A stretch of DNA of 6,242 bases from Bacteroidota bacterium (lineage in GTDB: Bacteria > Bacteroidota > Kryptoniia > Kryptoniales > JAKASW01): NCBI GenBank assembly GCA_021796055.1, contig JAJYOS010000416.1, positions 1 to 6,242 of the forward strand, read 5' to 3'. The position numbers and the translations under genes are program-made. The notes below the pieces were generated by a model, which saw only the letters and a list, made by a program, of their open reading frames with translations, had not been told where the DNA came from and did not search any database. Position 1 is the stretch's first letter. Every line of letters begins with the position of its first letter. Shown here piece after piece: positions 3,750 to 6,242 of the stretch.

Positions 3750-6242
3750 TTGAAGACCCAGAAGACAAAATCCGCCGACAAAACTTCAATTCATGAACTC
3801 ACGCCGGACGAGCTTACCTGGCGCTGTCCGGAGAACGAGCTTAAATTCAATTCTACCGCGGAACTCGAGCCGATCGACTCAATCATCGGACAGGAACGCG
3901 CGGTGAAAGCGCTGCAGTTCGGAGTCGAGATCAAGAGCCCGGGCTACAACGTTTTCGTCAGCGGGATCGCCGGCACAGGAAGGCTCACGACGATCAAACG
4001 TCTCCTCGAGGAAATTACCGTGGAGTGTACCCCTTCACCGGACCGATGCTTCGTCTACAACATCAAGGAGCCGGACAATCCGCGGCTCATCGAATTTGGG
4101 CGGGGCTACGGTCAGAAGTTCAAGGAAGACCTCGACGCGACGGTCCGCTACCTGAGGCGGAAAATCCCGGAGCTCCTGACGGGTGAGGCATACACTGAGG
4201 CAAGGGGAAAAATCGTAGAGTCTTACGAGAAGCGCGAGAAGGCGCTGCTGATGGAATTCCAGAAGAAGATAGAAAGTGAAGGCTTCGCGCTGGTCCCTGT
4301 GCAGGTAGGCCCCATGACCCAGCCGCAGGTATTTCCCGTTTTCCAGGGAAAGCCGATCCCGATCGAGGAGCTGGAACAGCTGGCTAGCGAGGGGAAAGTC
4401 CCGGTCAAGGAGTTCGCGGAAGCAGACCAGAAGCTTCAGGAATTAAAGAAGGAATTTTCTTCTGTAGCGAGGAAAGGTTCAGCTCTGGCGAACGAGATGC
4501 TGAAGAAAGTAGAGGAGATGGAACGCCAGGCGGTCTCCAGTGTTGTGGGACTGATTTTCGAAGAGCTCGCGGGCCGTTACAAGACTCAGGAGACTGTCTT
4601 AGAGTTTCTCAAGTCGATACAGGAATACACGCTGAACAATATCCAGATATTTAAGAAGGCCGAGGAGCAGGATGCCGACGGCGCCCTCGTCTCTCAGGGA
4701 AAATCGGACAGCGATCCATTTATAGTCTACCGGGTGAACGTTATACAGGATAATACCGACAGAGAGCCCTGCCCAGTCGTGATCGAGACGAGCCCGACTT
4801 ATACAAATCTCTTCGGCACGATCGAGCGGACAGTCGACGTGAGAGGATTCTTTCAGACCGATCACACAAAGATAAAGGGCGGAGCGCTCCTCCGCGCGGA
4901 CGGCGGTTATTTGGTGATGAACGCCATCGACGCATTGACGGAGCCGGGAGTTTGGAAGGCCCTGAAGAGAACGCTCATTTACAGGAAGCTGGAAATTCAA
5001 CCGCTCGAGACTTTCTTCCAGATAAGTTCGATGGCACTGAAGCCCGCGCCTATCGACATAAACGTCAAAGTCATACTCATTGGCGATCCGTACATCTACG
5101 ATATCCTCTACGAATCGGAGGAAGATTTCAAGAAGATATTCAAGGTGAAGGCCGACTTCGACCGCGAGGCGAGGCGCGACGATAAGAAGATCGAAGAGTA
5201 CGCCAGGTTCATCGCCCGAATATGCAAGGTCGAGAACCTGATGCACTTCGACAGGTCGGGAGTGGCAGCGGTGATCGAGTACGCGGCAAGGCGCGCCGGA
5301 AGGCAGGACAAACTCTGGACCAGATTTAGCGACATAGCAGACCTCCTGCGCGAAGCGAGTTTCTGGGCGTCGAAGAACAGCCACAAGTTCGTCAACCGCG
5401 AGGACGTCCTGAAGAGTCTCGACTCGCTCATCGAGAGGAACAACCTTTACGAGGATAAGGTACAGGAGATGATCGAGCAGGACGTGCTGATGATCGACAC
5501 GACAGGCGAGCGGGTCGGACAGGTGAACGGGCTGTCGGTCTACGACATCGGCTACTATTCGTTCGGAAGGCCGACGAGGATAACCGCAGCGGTCGGAGCG
5601 GGAAAGGCTGGCATCACGAGCATCGAGCGGGAATCGAATCTCTCAGGTAAGTTGCACGACAAAGGAGTCGCCACATTGTCGGGATACCTTCGCGAGAAAT
5701 TCGCGAAGGAGAAGCCGCTTTCACTTTCAGCCAGCATCGCTTTCGAACAGTCGTACAGCGGTGTCGACGGCGACAGCGCATCGTCCACCGAGCTTTACGC
5801 GATACTCTCGAGCCTGAGCAACCTGCCGATCAGACAGGGCATCGCCGTAACAGGAAGCGTTAACCAGAAGGGCGACATACAGCCGATCGGCGGAGTGAAC
5901 CAGAAGATCGAAGGGTTCTTCCAGGTGTGCAAGGCGAAGGGACTAACGGGAAATCAAGGAGTGATCATACCGACGAGAAACGTGAAAGACCTGGTCCTCC
6001 GTGACGAGATAATAAAAGCGGTTAAGGAGAAGAGGTTTCACATCTACCCTGTCGCGAAGATCGAGGAAGGAATCGAGCTACTGACGGGCAAGACCGCGGC
6101 GAAAGTTGGGGTGAAGGGCGAGTACGCGAAGGATTCGGTGTTTTACTTGGTGGAGAAGAGATTGAAAGAGATGAGCGGCGAGAATGAGAAACGAAGGCGA
6201 GGAGTCAGGGGTAAAGGGACAACGTGGAAACGAAGGCCGAGA
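3750..6242 (+). CDS. Lon-like AAA+/S16 protease (AAA_32 type), 3' end cut by window
   Basis: This is a cytoplasmic protease of the Lon family (COG1067-like, AAA_32 plus S16 domain); 831 codons are visible with no stop. After a TTG start, residues 17-60 match the family N terminus (ELTPDELTW, then IGQERAVKALQFG). A Walker A-like loop GIAGTGRL lies at 72-79, with Arg78 where Lys is usual. A helical, charged insert spans about 140-290. The Walker B-like strand YLVMNAID (387-394) lacks the usual Asp-Glu. The S16 domain (about 590-780) is well conserved: GQVNGLSVYDIG, FEQSYSGVDGDSASS with nucleophile Ser676, and TGSVNQKGDIQPIGGVNQKIEGF with Lys719. The 43-residue Ser-Lys spacing equals that of E. 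coli Lon (S679/K722). The tail after 780 is Lys/Arg-rich and near the expected end. The substrate is unknown; such proteases degrade damaged or regulatory proteins. The gene is divergent from the sigma operon. Confidence 0.92.
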   Translation, partial: MKTQKTKSADKTSIHELTPDELTWRCPENELKFNSTAELEPIDSIIGQERAVKALQFGVEIKSPGYNVFVSGIAGTGRLTTIKRLLEEITVECTPSPDRCFVYNIKEPDNPRLIEFGRGYGQKFKEDLDATVRYLRRKIPELLTGEAYTEARGKIVESYEKREKALLMEFQKKIESEGFALVPVQVGPMTQPQVFPVFQGKPIPIEELEQLASEGKVPVKEFAEADQKLQELKKEFSSVARKGSALANEMLKKVEEMERQAVSSVVGLIFEELAGRYKTQETVLEFLKSIQEYTLNNIQIFKKAEEQDADGALVSQGKSDSDPFIVYRVNVIQDNTDREPCPVVIETSPTYTNLFGTIERTVDVRGFFQTDHTKIKGGALLRADGGYLVMNAIDALTEPGVWKALKRTLIYRKLEIQPLETFFQISSMALKPAPIDINVKVILIGDPYIYDILYESEEDFKKIFKVKADFDREARRDDKKIEEYARFIARICKVENLMHFDRSGVAAVIEYAARRAGRQDKLWTRFSDIADLLREASFWASKNSHKFVNREDVLKSLDSLIERNNLYEDKVQEMIEQDVLMIDTTGERVGQVNGLSVYDIGYYSFGRPTRITAAVGAGKAGITSIERESNLSGKLHDKGVATLSGYLREKFAKEKPLSLSASIAFEQSYSGVDGDSASSTELYAILSSLSNLPIRQGIAVTGSVNQKGDIQPIGGVNQKIEGFFQVCKAKGLTGNQGVIIPTRNVKDLVLRDEIIKAVKEKRFHIYPVAKIEEGIELLTGKTAAKVGVKGEYAKDSVFYLVEKRLKEMSGENEKRRRGVRGKGTTWKRRPR

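Noticed and set aside
3584..3781. 65-codon minus-strand reading frame overlapping the lon-like start
   Set aside because: It covers the palindrome, promoter and start of the protease gene, with no domain, signal or ribosome binding site.
4599..5384. 261-codon minus-strand frame inside the lon-like gene
   Set aside because: It is antisense to well-conserved protease sequence; its length follows from codon bias, and no family is recognisable.
5688..5708. Inverted repeat CTTCGCG/CGCGAAG with 7-base loop
   Set aside because: It lies inside the conserved S16 coding region (LREKFAKE), has no T-tract, and is most simply explained by codon choice.

Overview
The window has the gene density and strand layout of ordinary bacterial chromosome. 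GC content is moderate, roughly half. Most genes carry strong Shine-Dalgarno sites (AAGGAGG, AAGGAG, GGAG). The gene content is a DUF4382-like lipoprotein, an ECF sigma factor with a zf-HC2 anti-sigma factor and a TonB C-terminal-domain protein, and a Lon-like S16 protease. Together with a TAnnTTTG-type promoter motif, this suggests a member of the Bacteroidota/Chlorobi/Ignavibacteria (FCB) assemblage. That placement is an inference from gene content; no marker gene is present. I see no rRNA, tRNA, CRISPR array, insertion sequence or phage gene.

Layout. (1) 1-204 is a leader region, followed by a plus-strand gene for a secreted lipoprotein (205-1014), which ends at a strong intrinsic terminator (1069-1107). 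(2) On the minus strand, facing it, lies a small secreted protein of unknown function (1118-1435) with its own perfect ribosome binding site. (3) Upstream of that is a compact minus-strand operon transcribed in the order ECF sigma factor, membrane zinc-finger anti-sigma factor, TonB_C-domain periplasmic protein. The first two genes are 4 bases apart and the last two overlap by 4 bases (ATGA). (4) A divergent intergenic region (about 3338-3749) holds a near-perfect 20-bp palindrome, three copies of TTCTCTGT, a spaced direct repeat and a plausible promoter. (5) A long plus-strand gene for a Lon-family AAA+/S16 protease starts at TTG 3750 and is still open at the window end (831 codons visible).

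How the parts may work together. The sigma/anti-sigma/TonB_C operon looks like a cell-envelope signalling unit: the sigma factor is held at the membrane by a single-pass anti-sigma protein whose periplasmic tail could sense, or be touched by, the co-encoded periplasmic TonB_C protein. The Lon-like protease is divergent from this operon and shares its upstream region. Its proteolytic Ser-Lys dyad is intact, but its Walker A and Walker B motifs are not canonical. A regulatory link between the protease and the sigma operon is possible but not shown.

I did not find an obviously new defence or mobile system. The most interesting items are the three-gene envelope signalling operon, the protease with altered nucleotide-binding motifs and a non-ATG start, and the repeat-rich divergent control region.
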